From assembly GCF_028826105.1 (NCBI RefSeq), contig NZ_JAQGPL010000001.1, positions 2,630,501 through 2,694,500 on the forward strand: 64,000 nt of DNA, written 5' to 3'. Origin of the DNA: Paenibacillus humicola (GTDB taxonomy: Bacteria > Bacillota > Bacilli > Paenibacillales > Paenibacillaceae). Positions 51,130 to 59,155 of the stretch are shown in pieces; within the stretch, counting starts at the first letter, position 1; every line of letters starts with the position of its first letter. Position numbers and translations under genes: made by a program. The notes under the pieces are model-generated. The model searched no databases. It was not told where the DNA came from and was given only the letters and a program-made list of their open reading frames with translations.

Positions 51130-51861
51130 TTACTGTTCGGGAGGATAATACCGTTCGATAATAAAGTTGGCCGTATCGCCCCGGTGGTAGCTCAGGCTGT
51201 ATTCGATCGGCGTATCGTCTTCCAGGTACGTCACCGTCTTCATCAGGAAGGTCGGGATGCCGGGCTCGATGTTCAGCAGGGATGCGATGGCGCGTTCGGG
51301 GATGACGGGCTCCAGCGTTTCGACGGATTTTACGATGCGGCGGCCGTATTTCTCCCTCAGCAGCTTGAACAGGGAGCCCGTACAGTCGTCGCTTGCCAAA
51401 CCCGGCCCAAGATACCAGGGAATATAGCTGACCTCGTGAGCGACCGGCACGTCATCCGCTATGCGCAGGCGCACCAGCTTCGTCACGGGAGCGTCCGGAT
51501 CGATATGCAGCAGCTCGCCCAGGGTCAAATCGGCGGGAACGACGATCGCTTCCAGCACCCGGCTGTCGGAACGGCGTCCCAAATGCTGCATATGATCGGG
51601 AAAGCTCATGATCGGAGCGAGCGTGCGATGGGGAATTTTGCCCTTCATCACAAAGGTGCCTTTTCCCTGGATTTTCTGGATTCGTCCTTCAAGGTCGAGC
51701 TGCTGCAGCGCGAGCCGGATCGTCGTACGGCTGACCTGGTACAGCTCGCAAAGCTCCAGCTCCGTAGGCAGCTTGTCGCCGGCTTTATAGGTGCCCGATT
51801 GGATGGCATCTAGCAGCTTCGTCTTCACCTGTGTATAGAGCGCCGTCGTTTTTTCCTCCAT
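51130..51861 (-). CDS. GntR/HutC family regulator with UTRA domain (NagR-like)
   Basis: 243 residues. N-terminal GntR winged helix (KTKLLDAIQSGTYKAGDKLPTELELCELYQVSRTTIRLALQQLDLEGRIQKIQGKGTFV) and C-terminal UTRA effector domain (SYIPWYLGPGL, then FLMKTVTYLEDDTPIEYSLSYHRGD). The HutC/NagR type usually senses a phosphorylated sugar such as glucosamine 6-phosphate. It is divergent from the importer operon at 52139 and a GTAATTAC palindrome lies on each side, so it probably represses both. The ATG at 51861 is chosen; in-frame GTG at 51873 is possible. Confidence 0.88.
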   Translation of the reverse strand: MEEKTTALYTQVKTKLLDAIQSGTYKAGDKLPTELELCELYQVSRTTIRLALQQLDLEGRIQKIQGKGTFVMKGKIPHRTLAPIMSFPDHMQHLGRRSDSRVLEAIVVPADLTLGELLHIDPDAPVTKLVRLRIADDVPVAHEVSYIPWYLGPGLASDDCTGSLFKLLREKYGRRIVKSVETLEPVIPERAIASLLNIEPGIPTFLMKTVTYLEDDTPIEYSLSYHRGDTANFIIERYYPPEQ

Positions 51862-51882
51862 ATTCTGCAACACCCCTTGAAC

Positions 51883-51894
51883 TTGTAATTACAA
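51883..51894. promoter_or_regulatory. GntR-type operator
   Basis: TTGTAATTACAA is a perfect 12-bp palindrome about 20 bases before the regulator gene. Its core GTAATTACAAA recurs at 52110-52120. Confidence 0.6.
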
Positions 51895-52050
51895 ATTTAC
51901 GACATTTTCGTTCTATTCGTCAATGAAAAAACTTAGAATTAATTTTAGATGGGAAAAAATCAAGGGAAATCTCCATATTAATGTTATAAAACATAACGTA
52001 TAATTGTCATTTCAATAAATAATGTTAGGTAAAATAACATTAAACTTAAA

Positions 52051-52065
52051 ATAAAACGCTTTCAT
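52051..52065. promoter_or_regulatory. cre site before the second importer operon
   Basis: On the minus strand it reads ATGAAAGCGTTTTAT, one mismatch from the CcpA cre consensus, directly upstream of the -35 element. Confidence 0.6.
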
Positions 52066-52068
52066 CTA

Positions 52069-52098
52069 TTGACAGCTTGTTATAACGACAACTATAAT
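52069..52098 (+). promoter_or_regulatory. Consensus sigma-A promoter of the second importer operon
   Basis: TTGACA (52069-52074), 18 bases, TATAAT (52093-52098). An imperfect palindrome TTGTTATAACGACAA (52078-52092) fills the spacer. Confidence 0.85.
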
Positions 52099-52109
52099 CT
52101 TGCCGAAAG

Positions 52110-52120
52110 GTAATTACAAA
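52110..52120. promoter_or_regulatory. Second GntR-type operator
   Basis: GTAATTAC palindrome followed by AAA, the same core as at 51885, placed 12 bases after the -10 where a repressor would block transcription. Confidence 0.55.
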
Positions 52121-52138
52121 ATCAGCTGGAGGGATTGT

Positions 52139-53530
52139 ATGCGAAACAAGCAGGGGATCATCAAAACGGTTGTCATCATGCTTTCGTTACTGGTTATCGT
52201 GGCCGGGTGCGCTCCCGCCCCCAAAAAAGCCGGCAATACCGGCAGTGCGGGCGATACCGGCGGTTCCGGAACGGGCGCGTCAACCGGCGGTACCGCCGCC
52301 GATCCGAATGCGCTGGACTGGAGCAAAACGGACGATCCGGCCCTGAAAAACGAGCAGCTGACAATACTCGTCGCGGACAACGACGGCACCGTCGCCAAAA
52401 TGTTGGAGCGGTTCACGGACCAAACCGGCATCAAGCTGAACGTCATCGGCGTCGATTACAACTCTCTTTATACGAAAATTACAACCGCAGCGTTAGCGAA
52501 CTCCTCCGATATCGATCTTGCCGAAATGGATACGATCTGGGCGGGCCAGTTCCTCGAAGGGAATATTGTCGAGGATCTGACGAATGTCGTGCCGGCCGAC
52601 GTCCAGAAAGGCTTCACTCCATCTTCGCTCAGTTCCGTCAAGTATAACAACAAACTGGCGGCTATGCCGTATTTCTCCAGCACGAAGCACTTTTATTGGA
52701 ACACAGATCTGCTTAAAAAGGCCGGCATCACCTCCCCGCCGAAGACGTGGGACGAGTTCCGGGCGGATTCCAAGAAGCTGACGAAAGCCGGCCTCTACGC
52801 TTCCGGCTGGTCCTGGAAGCAGGCGGAAGGCCTGATCTGCGATTTCGTCGGCATGGTGTACTCCTTCGGAGGCAGCTTCTTCACGCAGGACGGCAAGCTC
52901 AACGTGAACGACGCAGGCGCCGTGAAGGCGCTGCAGTATATGTCCGATCTGATCAACGTCGACAAAACGGTTGACCCGGCCAGCCTGCAGTGGAGCGAGG
53001 ACGACGTCCGAAAAGCGTTTGCGGCCGGCAAAATCGCCATGATGTCCAACTGGGAAGGCACGCTTCCGGTGCTGAACGATCCGTCGCAATCCAAGGTCGT
53101 CGGCCAGACGGAAGTCGGCCTGCTTCCCGGCGAAGGCAGCGTCGTATCCGCTGCGGTTACCGGCTCCGAAGGCATCGCCATCATGAAATCGAGCAAGCAC
53201 AAGGAAGCGGCGCTCGCCTTCCTGAAGTGGATGGCTTCGAAGGATTTCCAAGAGCCGAACTTCGTGGAACGCGGCGTTTACCCGGTGCTCCAATCGCTTT
53301 ACGACGATCCGAAGGTCAAAGAAGCCGACAAGGACCACACGATCGACAAAATACTGGAGCAGTTCCAGTACGGCGAGAATCGTCCGAACGGACCCGGGTA
53401 CGTGGAGTGGGCGGACATTCTCTCCGGCGAATTGTTCAATGCGCTGGCCGGACATAAAGATCCGAAAACGGCGCTGGACGATGCGGCGAAGAAAATCGAC
53501 GACGCAATCAAGAAGGCCGAAGCGGCATAA
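52139..53530 (+). CDS. Sugar ABC importer solute-binding lipoprotein
   Basis: 463 residues. Lipoprotein signal peptide with lipobox VAGC, a short Gly/Ser/Thr linker and a family 1 solute-binding fold (LTILVADNDGTVAKMLERFTDQTGIKLNV, DIDLAEMDTIWAGQF). It captures a sugar or oligosaccharide outside the cell. The ATG follows CTGGAGGG. It starts the GntR-controlled operon; a strong hairpin at 53564 separates it from the permeases. Neighbours suggest a disaccharide or amino-sugar disaccharide as ligand. Confidence 0.88.
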   Translation: MRNKQGIIKTVVIMLSLLVIVAGCAPAPKKAGNTGSAGDTGGSGTGASTGGTAADPNALDWSKTDDPALKNEQLTILVADNDGTVAKMLERFTDQTGIKLNVIGVDYNSLYTKITTAALANSSDIDLAEMDTIWAGQFLEGNIVEDLTNVVPADVQKGFTPSSLSSVKYNNKLAAMPYFSSTKHFYWNTDLLKKAGITSPPKTWDEFRADSKKLTKAGLYASGWSWKQAEGLICDFVGMVYSFGGSFFTQDGKLNVNDAGAVKALQYMSDLINVDKTVDPASLQWSEDDVRKAFAAGKIAMMSNWEGTLPVLNDPSQSKVVGQTEVGLLPGEGSVVSAAVTGSEGIAIMKSSKHKEAALAFLKWMASKDFQEPNFVERGVYPVLQSLYDDPKVKEADKDHTIDKILEQFQYGENRPNGPGYVEWADILSGELFNALAGHKDPKTALDDAAKKIDDAIKKAEAA

Positions 53531-53563
53531 CTTTGCGCCGGACACCGGAAGGTAATGACAACC

Positions 53564-53594
53564 AAAAAGCGGTTAGCCGGCCTAACCGCTTTTT
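53564..53594 (+). terminator. Intra-operon terminator/attenuator after the binding-protein gene
   Basis: AAAAAGCGGTTAG (53564-53576) pairs perfectly with CTAACCGCTTTTT (53582-53594). It probably lets more binding protein than permease be made. Confidence 0.82.
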
Positions 53595-53615
53595 GCGAGC
53601 ATGGGAGGCGGGAAT

Positions 53616-54536
53616 ATGGAGAAGCCGATTCGAAGCGGACTTGCACACAGGTTGACGCCCCGGGGCAGAAAGGACTTCATTTTTGCCATCGTCCTGCTGC
53701 TGCCGACCTTGTACATTTTGATGAAAACGTTCGTGCTGCCGATTTTGCAGTCGCTGCTGTGGAGCTTCTATAAATACAACCTGATGGACAATTCGGCCGT
53801 CGAATTCGTCGGTCTCCGCAATTACACCCAAATTTTTCAGCTGGGCGATTTCTGGACATCGATGGGAAACACAGCGTATTTCACCGTTTTTACCGTGGCT
53901 GCGGAGCTGATTTTCGGTTTTTTCAGCGCGCTGCTGCTGAATCAAACGTTCCGCGGGCAGCTGTTCTTCCGGGGGATGATCATCATTCCGTGGGCGATGC
54001 TGACGCTCGTGAACGGCCTCATGTGGAACTGGATTTACCAGCCGGGGTACGGCGCGTTCACCGTAATGCTGCACGACCTTCATCTGCTCGGCGCGAACGA
54101 TAATCCGGTATGGATGTCGAGCTCCTTCAAAATTATGACCTTCGCGTCCATCGCGGACATTTGGAAAATGACCCCTTACATGACGCTGCTGCTGCTGGCG
54201 GGTCTGCAGGCGGTTCCGAATTCGCTGTACGAGGCTGCCGTCATCGACGGGGCCGGATTTTGGAAAAAAATCCGGTACATCACGATTCCGCAGCTGATGC
54301 CCGCGATCGTCGTCGCGGTTGTGCTGCGCATCATCGGGGCGTTCCGCGTCTACGACATCCTGACCGTTTTCTCCACCGATCCGAAAACGTCGGTGTCGTA
54401 CCTGACGTTCAACTATGCGTTCCGGTACTTCTATCTCGGCAGGGCGTCGGCGATGGCCTGGATTTCCACGCTGTTCATTCTGGCCATGATCATCGTCTAC
54501 ATCCGCATGCTGAAGAAAAATGCGGAAAACGCCTAA
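53616..54536 (+). CDS. Sugar ABC transporter permease
   Basis: 306 residues, six membrane segments after a basic N-terminus. The EAA loop is NSLYEAAVIDGAGFWKKIRYITIPQL. The ATG at 53616 follows GGGAGGCGGG; an in-frame ATG at 53601 has no site. It forms the membrane channel with the permease at 54632. The stop codon lies inside the first copy of a 41-bp tandem repeat. Confidence 0.88.
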   Translation: MEKPIRSGLAHRLTPRGRKDFIFAIVLLLPTLYILMKTFVLPILQSLLWSFYKYNLMDNSAVEFVGLRNYTQIFQLGDFWTSMGNTAYFTVFTVAAELIFGFFSALLLNQTFRGQLFFRGMIIIPWAMLTLVNGLMWNWIYQPGYGAFTVMLHDLHLLGANDNPVWMSSSFKIMTFASIADIWKMTPYMTLLLLAGLQAVPNSLYEAAVIDGAGFWKKIRYITIPQLMPAIVVAVVLRIIGAFRVYDILTVFSTDPKTSVSYLTFNYAFRYFYLGRASAMAWISTLFILAMIIVYIRMLKKNAENA

Positions 54537-54622
54537 GCTACAGCTTACGAAGCCGCGTTTTCTTCGAAAACGCCTGAGCCGAAGCTTACGAAGCCGCGTT
54601 TTTTTTCAAAAACGCCTGAGGA
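54525..54622. repeat. Tandem 41-bp hairpin-forming repeat between permease genes
   Basis: Two copies (54525-54565, 54566-54607) and a partial third (54608-54622) begin with GAAAACGCCT or AAAAACGCCT. Each full copy contains AGCTTACGAAGCCGCGTTTT, so AAAACGC and GCGTTTT can pair into a hairpin. The array starts within the last codons of one permease gene and ends at the ribosome binding site of the next. Confidence 0.82.
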
Positions 54623-54631
54623 GGGAGCAAC

Positions 54632-55594
54632 ATGGAAAAACCGCTTGCGACGACTGCGCCGGCACCGCCGGCTTTGTACCGCAAAAGCTTAAAAACGATG
54701 CTGTTCCGCGTAACCGGCAGCGAGCTGATCCCGCCGTTTTATTTGTGGCTCGGGCTGATCCTGCTGGCGCTTTTTACGCTTTCGCCGTTTTTGTATTTTC
54801 TCGGGTCGTCGGTCAGCAGCGCCACCGATTTGATGAGCGGCAGGCTCCTTCCGCACTCGCCGACGATCGATAACTACGTCCGGCTGTTTCAAGGCACGAC
54901 CGGCGCCGATTTCACCGCCGCGATCCGCAACAGCGTCTACGTGGCGCTCTGGACGACGGCGTTCACGATTTTCATCGGCGTTTTCGCGGCTTACGCGCTG
55001 GCGAAAATCAACTTCCCTTTCCGGTCGACCTCGCTGCTGGTCATTCTCGCCATGCAGCTGCTGCCGTCCATCAGCATCATTGTGCCGATGTACATGAATA
55101 TGCGCGACGGAATCTCGATCGGTATTCCGTTCACGAGCATCGTATTTTACCGGACGCCGCCGCTGCTCGATACGATTGCCGGCCTTGTCGTAGCGTATAC
55201 GACTTTTTCGCTGCCGTTTGCGATTTGGCTCATGGCCGGCTATTTCCAGACCATTTCGAAGGAGCTGGAGGAAGCGGCTTACGTGGACGGGAATGGACGC
55301 CTCGGCACGATGTTCCGCATCGTCCTGCCGCTTTCGATGCCGGGCATCGCCGCCACCGCCATTTTCACGATGCTGAACGCCTGGGACGAATTCATTTTCG
55401 CCAGCGCGTTCACGCAGACGGCGGCCGCCAAGACGCTTCCGGTGGCGATCCGCGAATTTATCGGTCGTCACAGCATCGACTGGGGGCTTATGACGGCCGG
55501 CGGGTTCATCGCTTCTCTGCCTCCGGTCGTCATCTCGCTGTTCCTGTACCGTTATATTGTGGGCGGGCTGTCGGCCGGCGGAGTAAAGGAGTGA
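54632..55594 (+). CDS. Sugar ABC transporter permease
   Basis: 320 residues, six membrane segments, with EAA loop ELEEAAYVDGNGRLGTMFRIVLPL. The N-terminal tail is Pro/Ala-rich. GAGGAGGGAGC precedes the ATG. The importer has no ATPase gene here and should use a shared MsmX-like protein. The next gene, for a sugar kinase, follows at 55602. Confidence 0.88.
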   Translation: MEKPLATTAPAPPALYRKSLKTMLFRVTGSELIPPFYLWLGLILLALFTLSPFLYFLGSSVSSATDLMSGRLLPHSPTIDNYVRLFQGTTGADFTAAIRNSVYVALWTTAFTIFIGVFAAYALAKINFPFRSTSLLVILAMQLLPSISIIVPMYMNMRDGISIGIPFTSIVFYRTPPLLDTIAGLVVAYTTFSLPFAIWLMAGYFQTISKELEEAAYVDGNGRLGTMFRIVLPLSMPGIAATAIFTMLNAWDEFIFASAFTQTAAAKTLPVAIREFIGRHSIDWGLMTAGGFIASLPPVVISLFLYRYIVGGLSAGGVKE

Positions 55595-55601
55595 GCAGGC
55601 C

Positions 55602-56582
55602 ATGACGTACATCATGGGAATCGACGGCGGAGGCAGCAAAACATTCAGCGTCGTGACCGACGAAAACGGGCGTTTGCTGGGCCGCGGCGTATCCGGCCGG
55701 GGCAACCACCAGGGGCCAGGTATCGAAACGGCGCTGGCCAACATCCGCTCGGCGGCCGAGATGGCGCTGAAGCAGGCGGGGCTCGGGTACGAAGACATCG
55801 CGTTCGTCCAATACGGCCTTGCGGGGGCGGACAGGGAGAAGGACTTCAACATTTTACGGCCCGCGATTGCGACTCTCCCGTTCAAGCGGAGCGACATCGT
55901 CTGCGACACGTTCGAAGGGCTGCGGGCGGGTAGCCCGGACAATATCGGCGTCGTGCTCGTATGCGGCAGCGGCACCAATGCCGCGGGACGCGGCCGATCC
56001 GGTCTGACCGTGCAGACCGGCGGCATGGGCGGGCTGTTCGGCGATCGCACGGGCGGCGGCGAGCTTGCCTATCAGGCGTTCAGCTATGCCGTTCGGTCCT
56101 GGGATTTGCGCGAGCCGCCTTCGATTTTGCAGGACAAAGTCGCCCGCTATTTCGGGTTTGCCGATATGGAAGAGGTGTACAATCATTTTCTCGATTACGA
56201 TATCAATTCGGTGCCGAGAGACCTCGCCATTGTGCTGCACGAGGCGGCAGACGAAGGGGATGAGCTGGCGATTCGGCTGCTCCGGGAGGCGGGCAGTGAG
56301 CTTGGCCTCGGGGCGAACTCGGTCATCCGCAGACTGGGCGGCTTCAACGGCGAAACGATTCCGATCGTTCTTGTCGGCAGCGTCGTGCAGGAAGGAAGGA
56401 ACCCGCATCTGCTGGCCGCCCTGCGCGAGACGATCGCGAAGGAAAACGACCGTTTCGAGCTCGTCATTCCGCAAATGGCGCCGGTGTTCGGAGCGGTTTT
56501 GCTCGCGATGGACCATTTGCAGCTGCCCGTTACCGAGGCGATGATCGAACAATTTAATGCGTATGGAGGGTACAAATCATGA
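55602..56582 (+). CDS. BadF/BadG-type sugar kinase (N-acetylglucosamine kinase-like)
   Basis: 326 residues of the ASKHA fold. Phosphate-1 motif MGIDGGGSKTFSVV, phosphate-2 LVCGSGTNAAG, and the adenosine segment IVLVGSVVQEG. This family includes N-acetylglucosamine and MurNAc/GlcNAc kinases. It stands between an ABC importer and a GH4 6-phospho-glycosidase, so it may phosphorylate an imported disaccharide, or the free sugar released from it. The end overlaps the next start by four bases (ATGA). Confidence 0.85.
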   Translation: MTYIMGIDGGGSKTFSVVTDENGRLLGRGVSGRGNHQGPGIETALANIRSAAEMALKQAGLGYEDIAFVQYGLAGADREKDFNILRPAIATLPFKRSDIVCDTFEGLRAGSPDNIGVVLVCGSGTNAAGRGRSGLTVQTGGMGGLFGDRTGGGELAYQAFSYAVRSWDLREPPSILQDKVARYFGFADMEEVYNHFLDYDINSVPRDLAIVLHEAADEGDELAIRLLREAGSELGLGANSVIRRLGGFNGETIPIVLVGSVVQEGRNPHLLAALRETIAKENDRFELVIPQMAPVFGAVLLAMDHLQLPVTEAMIEQFNAYGGYKS

Positions 56583-57895
56583 AAAAAGAGCGGCTCAAAG
56601 TCGCCGTCATTGGCGGCGGATCGTCTTATACACCGGAACTGATCGAAGGCTTCATCAAAAACTACAGCGTTTTTCCAGTCGGCGAGCTGTACCTGGTCGA
56701 TATCGAGGCGGGCCGCGAAAAGCTGGAAACCGTCGGCGCGCTGGCACAGCGGATGATCGCGAAGGCGGGCGTGCCGATCGATCTCCGCCTGACGTTCGAC
56801 CGGCGGGAAGCGATTCGCGGAGCGGACTTCGTCACGACGCAGATGCGGATCGGCATGCTGGACGCACGCTCGCGCGACGAGAAGATTCCGCTGAAATACG
56901 GCCTGATCGGCCAGGAGACGACCGGCGCCGGCGGCTTGGCCAAGGCGCTCAGAACGATTCCCGTCATTCTCGGGATTTGCAAAGACATGGAAGAGCTGGC
57001 GCCGGACGCGTTTTTGATCAATTTTACGAATCCGGCGGGCATCGTGACGGAGGCCGTTCTGAAATATTCGAGCATCCGCACGGTCGGGCTTTGCAATCTT
57101 CCGATCGGCACGCGCATGCAGATCGCCAAGCTGTGCGAGGTGGACGTCAGCAAGGTGGATATCGAAATGATGGGGATCAATCATCTGAACTGGACGACCC
57201 GCATCGCCGTGGACGGTACGGATATTACCAGGGAGGTGCTGAACAAGGCGGCCGGAGCAAGCGGGCTGACGATGAAGAACATTCCCGATTTCGGCTGGGA
57301 CGCGGACTTTCTCCGGTCGGTCGGTTCCCTGCCCTGCAGCTACCACCGGTATTATTATATGAAGGACCGAATGTACGCGGATATGAAGAAAAAATTCGAC
57401 GAGAAAGGCACGACGCGCGCGGACGATGTGAAGGCCGTGGAGGCGGAGCTGTTCGAAATGTATAAAGACCCGAACCTGGCGGTCAAGCCGCCTCAGCTCG
57501 AAAAACGGGGCGGCGCTTATTATTCGGAAGCGGCCGTTAATCTGATCAAGTCGATTTATAACAACACGAAGGATATCCAGATCGTAAACGTGCGCAACAA
57601 CGGTATTATACCGTTCCTGCCGGACGACGTGTCGGTTGAGGTGGGCTGCGTGATCGATGCCGCAGGCGCGCATCCGCTGCAGATCGCGGCGCCGATTCCG
57701 CCGCAGGTCCGCGGCCTGCTGCAGGTGGTGAAAGCCTACGAGGAGCTGGCGGTTAAGGCGGCGGGCGAAGGCGATTACGATGCGGGGCTGCAGGCGCTGA
57801 CAATTCATCCGCTCGTTGGCGACGCGAAGGTCGCCAAGGCGCTGCTGGACGAAATTATCGAAACGAATAAGGACTATTTGCCGCAATTCAGCTGA
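56579..57895 (+). CDS. GH4 6-phospho-beta-glucosidase
   Basis: 438 residues of GH4. NAD site VAVIGGGSSYTPELIEG, LINFTNPAGIV, and the subgroup motif C172-N173 (GLCNLPIG), as in LicH/CelF-type enzymes that need a 6-phosphate on the glycoside. Such enzymes normally act on PTS-imported sugars. Here the transporter is of ABC type and the phosphate should come from the overlapping kinase gene. It is translationally coupled to the kinase. Confidence 0.9.
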   Translation: MKKERLKVAVIGGGSSYTPELIEGFIKNYSVFPVGELYLVDIEAGREKLETVGALAQRMIAKAGVPIDLRLTFDRREAIRGADFVTTQMRIGMLDARSRDEKIPLKYGLIGQETTGAGGLAKALRTIPVILGICKDMEELAPDAFLINFTNPAGIVTEAVLKYSSIRTVGLCNLPIGTRMQIAKLCEVDVSKVDIEMMGINHLNWTTRIAVDGTDITREVLNKAAGASGLTMKNIPDFGWDADFLRSVGSLPCSYHRYYYMKDRMYADMKKKFDEKGTTRADDVKAVEAELFEMYKDPNLAVKPPQLEKRGGAYYSEAAVNLIKSIYNNTKDIQIVNVRNNGIIPFLPDDVSVEVGCVIDAAGAHPLQIAAPIPPQVRGLLQVVKAYEELAVKAAGEGDYDAGLQALTIHPLVGDAKVAKALLDEIIETNKDYLPQFS

Positions 57896-57913
57896 CCGGA
57901 CGAAAGGAGAGTC

Positions 57914-59122
57914 ATGATGGAAACGATCGAGATCCGCCAGGCGGTTCATCGCGGCGAGCTGGAGCAGGCGTACGATCTCTGGGGAGCGGTTTTTCCGGAA
58001 GACCGCTCCTTTTTCCAGGAACGGCTGGATTACGATCCGGCATACCGGATGGAGACAACGTGGCTTGCGCTGGCGGACGGCACGCCGGCGGCGGCCATTC
58101 AAATCTTCCCGTTCCGAATGCGATGGGGCTCGGCCGAGCTGAAGGTAGGCGGGATCGGCAGCGTCGCCACGCGGCCGGAATTCCGCCGCCGCGGTCTGGC
58201 GCAGCGGATCCTGCGCCGGATAAGCGAATATATGCGGGCGCAGGGCTTCGACCTGTCGCTTCTGATGACCGGGATCCATTCGTTCTACGAGCAGGCCGGC
58301 TGGCATACGATACCGGAACCGGCACTGTCCGTTAGCCGTGCATCCTCCAATGAGGAATTCGCGCTTCCGTCCGCGTATGTCATCCGGCCTTTCGAAGGCG
58401 CGGACCTTGAACGGGTGATGCGCCTGTACGATGACGCGACCGCCGGCATGATCGGCCCTATGGTCCGGACCCCGGGGTATTGGAAAGGCCAGCTGGCCTG
58501 GAGGGCCGTACGACCGGAGCATTTCCTGGTTGCCGAAGCATCCGGTGAAGTGGCAGCTTATTTGCGGTTCAAATGGACGGCACGCCGGGAGCTGGTTATC
58601 GGCGACTGCTGCTGCAAGCCGGATGCGACGGATGCCGTGCGGGCGCTGCTAAGCCGGGCGCTGGAGCTGGCAGGCGGCGCCGAAACCGTCCGCGCGGGCC
58701 TGCCGGCCGGCCATGCGCTGCAGGATGTGCTTCTGCCCGCAGGCGCTGCCGTCGAAACGGCGACAGGCAACATGTGGAAGGCGCTCGGTCTTGCCCGGAC
58801 GCTCGACAAAATTACGCCGGAGCTTGCTCGTAATATCCGGCAGGCCGGCTTGCGGGACGTTTCGGGGATGCCTGTTTCGCTGCTCATTACCGCCGGCGGG
58901 GAGGAGGCGCTGCTTCACCTGTACGGGGAAACCGTCGAGGCCGTTCCGGTAACCGGCTCCGTCTGTTATAATTTAGCTGTCAGCCTTAGCGATTCGGAAT
59001 GGCTCGAGCTGCTGCTCAACGGAGCATCGGCTCTGGATCTGCCGGATTCATTGGCCGGGCATTACCTGAAAGCGTTATTTCCCGGCCGTCCGTACGTTTT
59101 CTGGAACGTCGATTATTTCTGA
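57914..59122 (+). CDS. GNAT N-acetyltransferase, Eis-like with SCP2-type C-terminus
   Basis: 402 residues. The first GNAT domain has GGIGSVATRPEFRRRGLAQRILRRI with the acetyl-CoA loop; the middle is a second, degenerate GNAT fold (VIRPFEGADLERVMRLYDDA) and the end is an SCP2-like domain (SVCYNLAVSLSDSEWLELLLNGAS). This is the Eis-like arrangement, known for aminoglycoside acetylation in mycobacteria; in Firmicutes the substrates are unknown. GAAAGGAGAG precedes ATG-ATG. It is 18 bases after the GH4 gene and likely part of the same operon. Confidence 0.85.
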   Translation: MMETIEIRQAVHRGELEQAYDLWGAVFPEDRSFFQERLDYDPAYRMETTWLALADGTPAAAIQIFPFRMRWGSAELKVGGIGSVATRPEFRRRGLAQRILRRISEYMRAQGFDLSLLMTGIHSFYEQAGWHTIPEPALSVSRASSNEEFALPSAYVIRPFEGADLERVMRLYDDATAGMIGPMVRTPGYWKGQLAWRAVRPEHFLVAEASGEVAAYLRFKWTARRELVIGDCCCKPDATDAVRALLSRALELAGGAETVRAGLPAGHALQDVLLPAGAAVETATGNMWKALGLARTLDKITPELARNIRQAGLRDVSGMPVSLLITAGGEEALLHLYGETVEAVPVTGSVCYNLAVSLSDSEWLELLLNGASALDLPDSLAGHYLKALFPGRPYVFWNVDYF

Positions 59123-59155
59123 GCTTGTTTATCGAGTGGAGAGAAGGGTGCTTTC

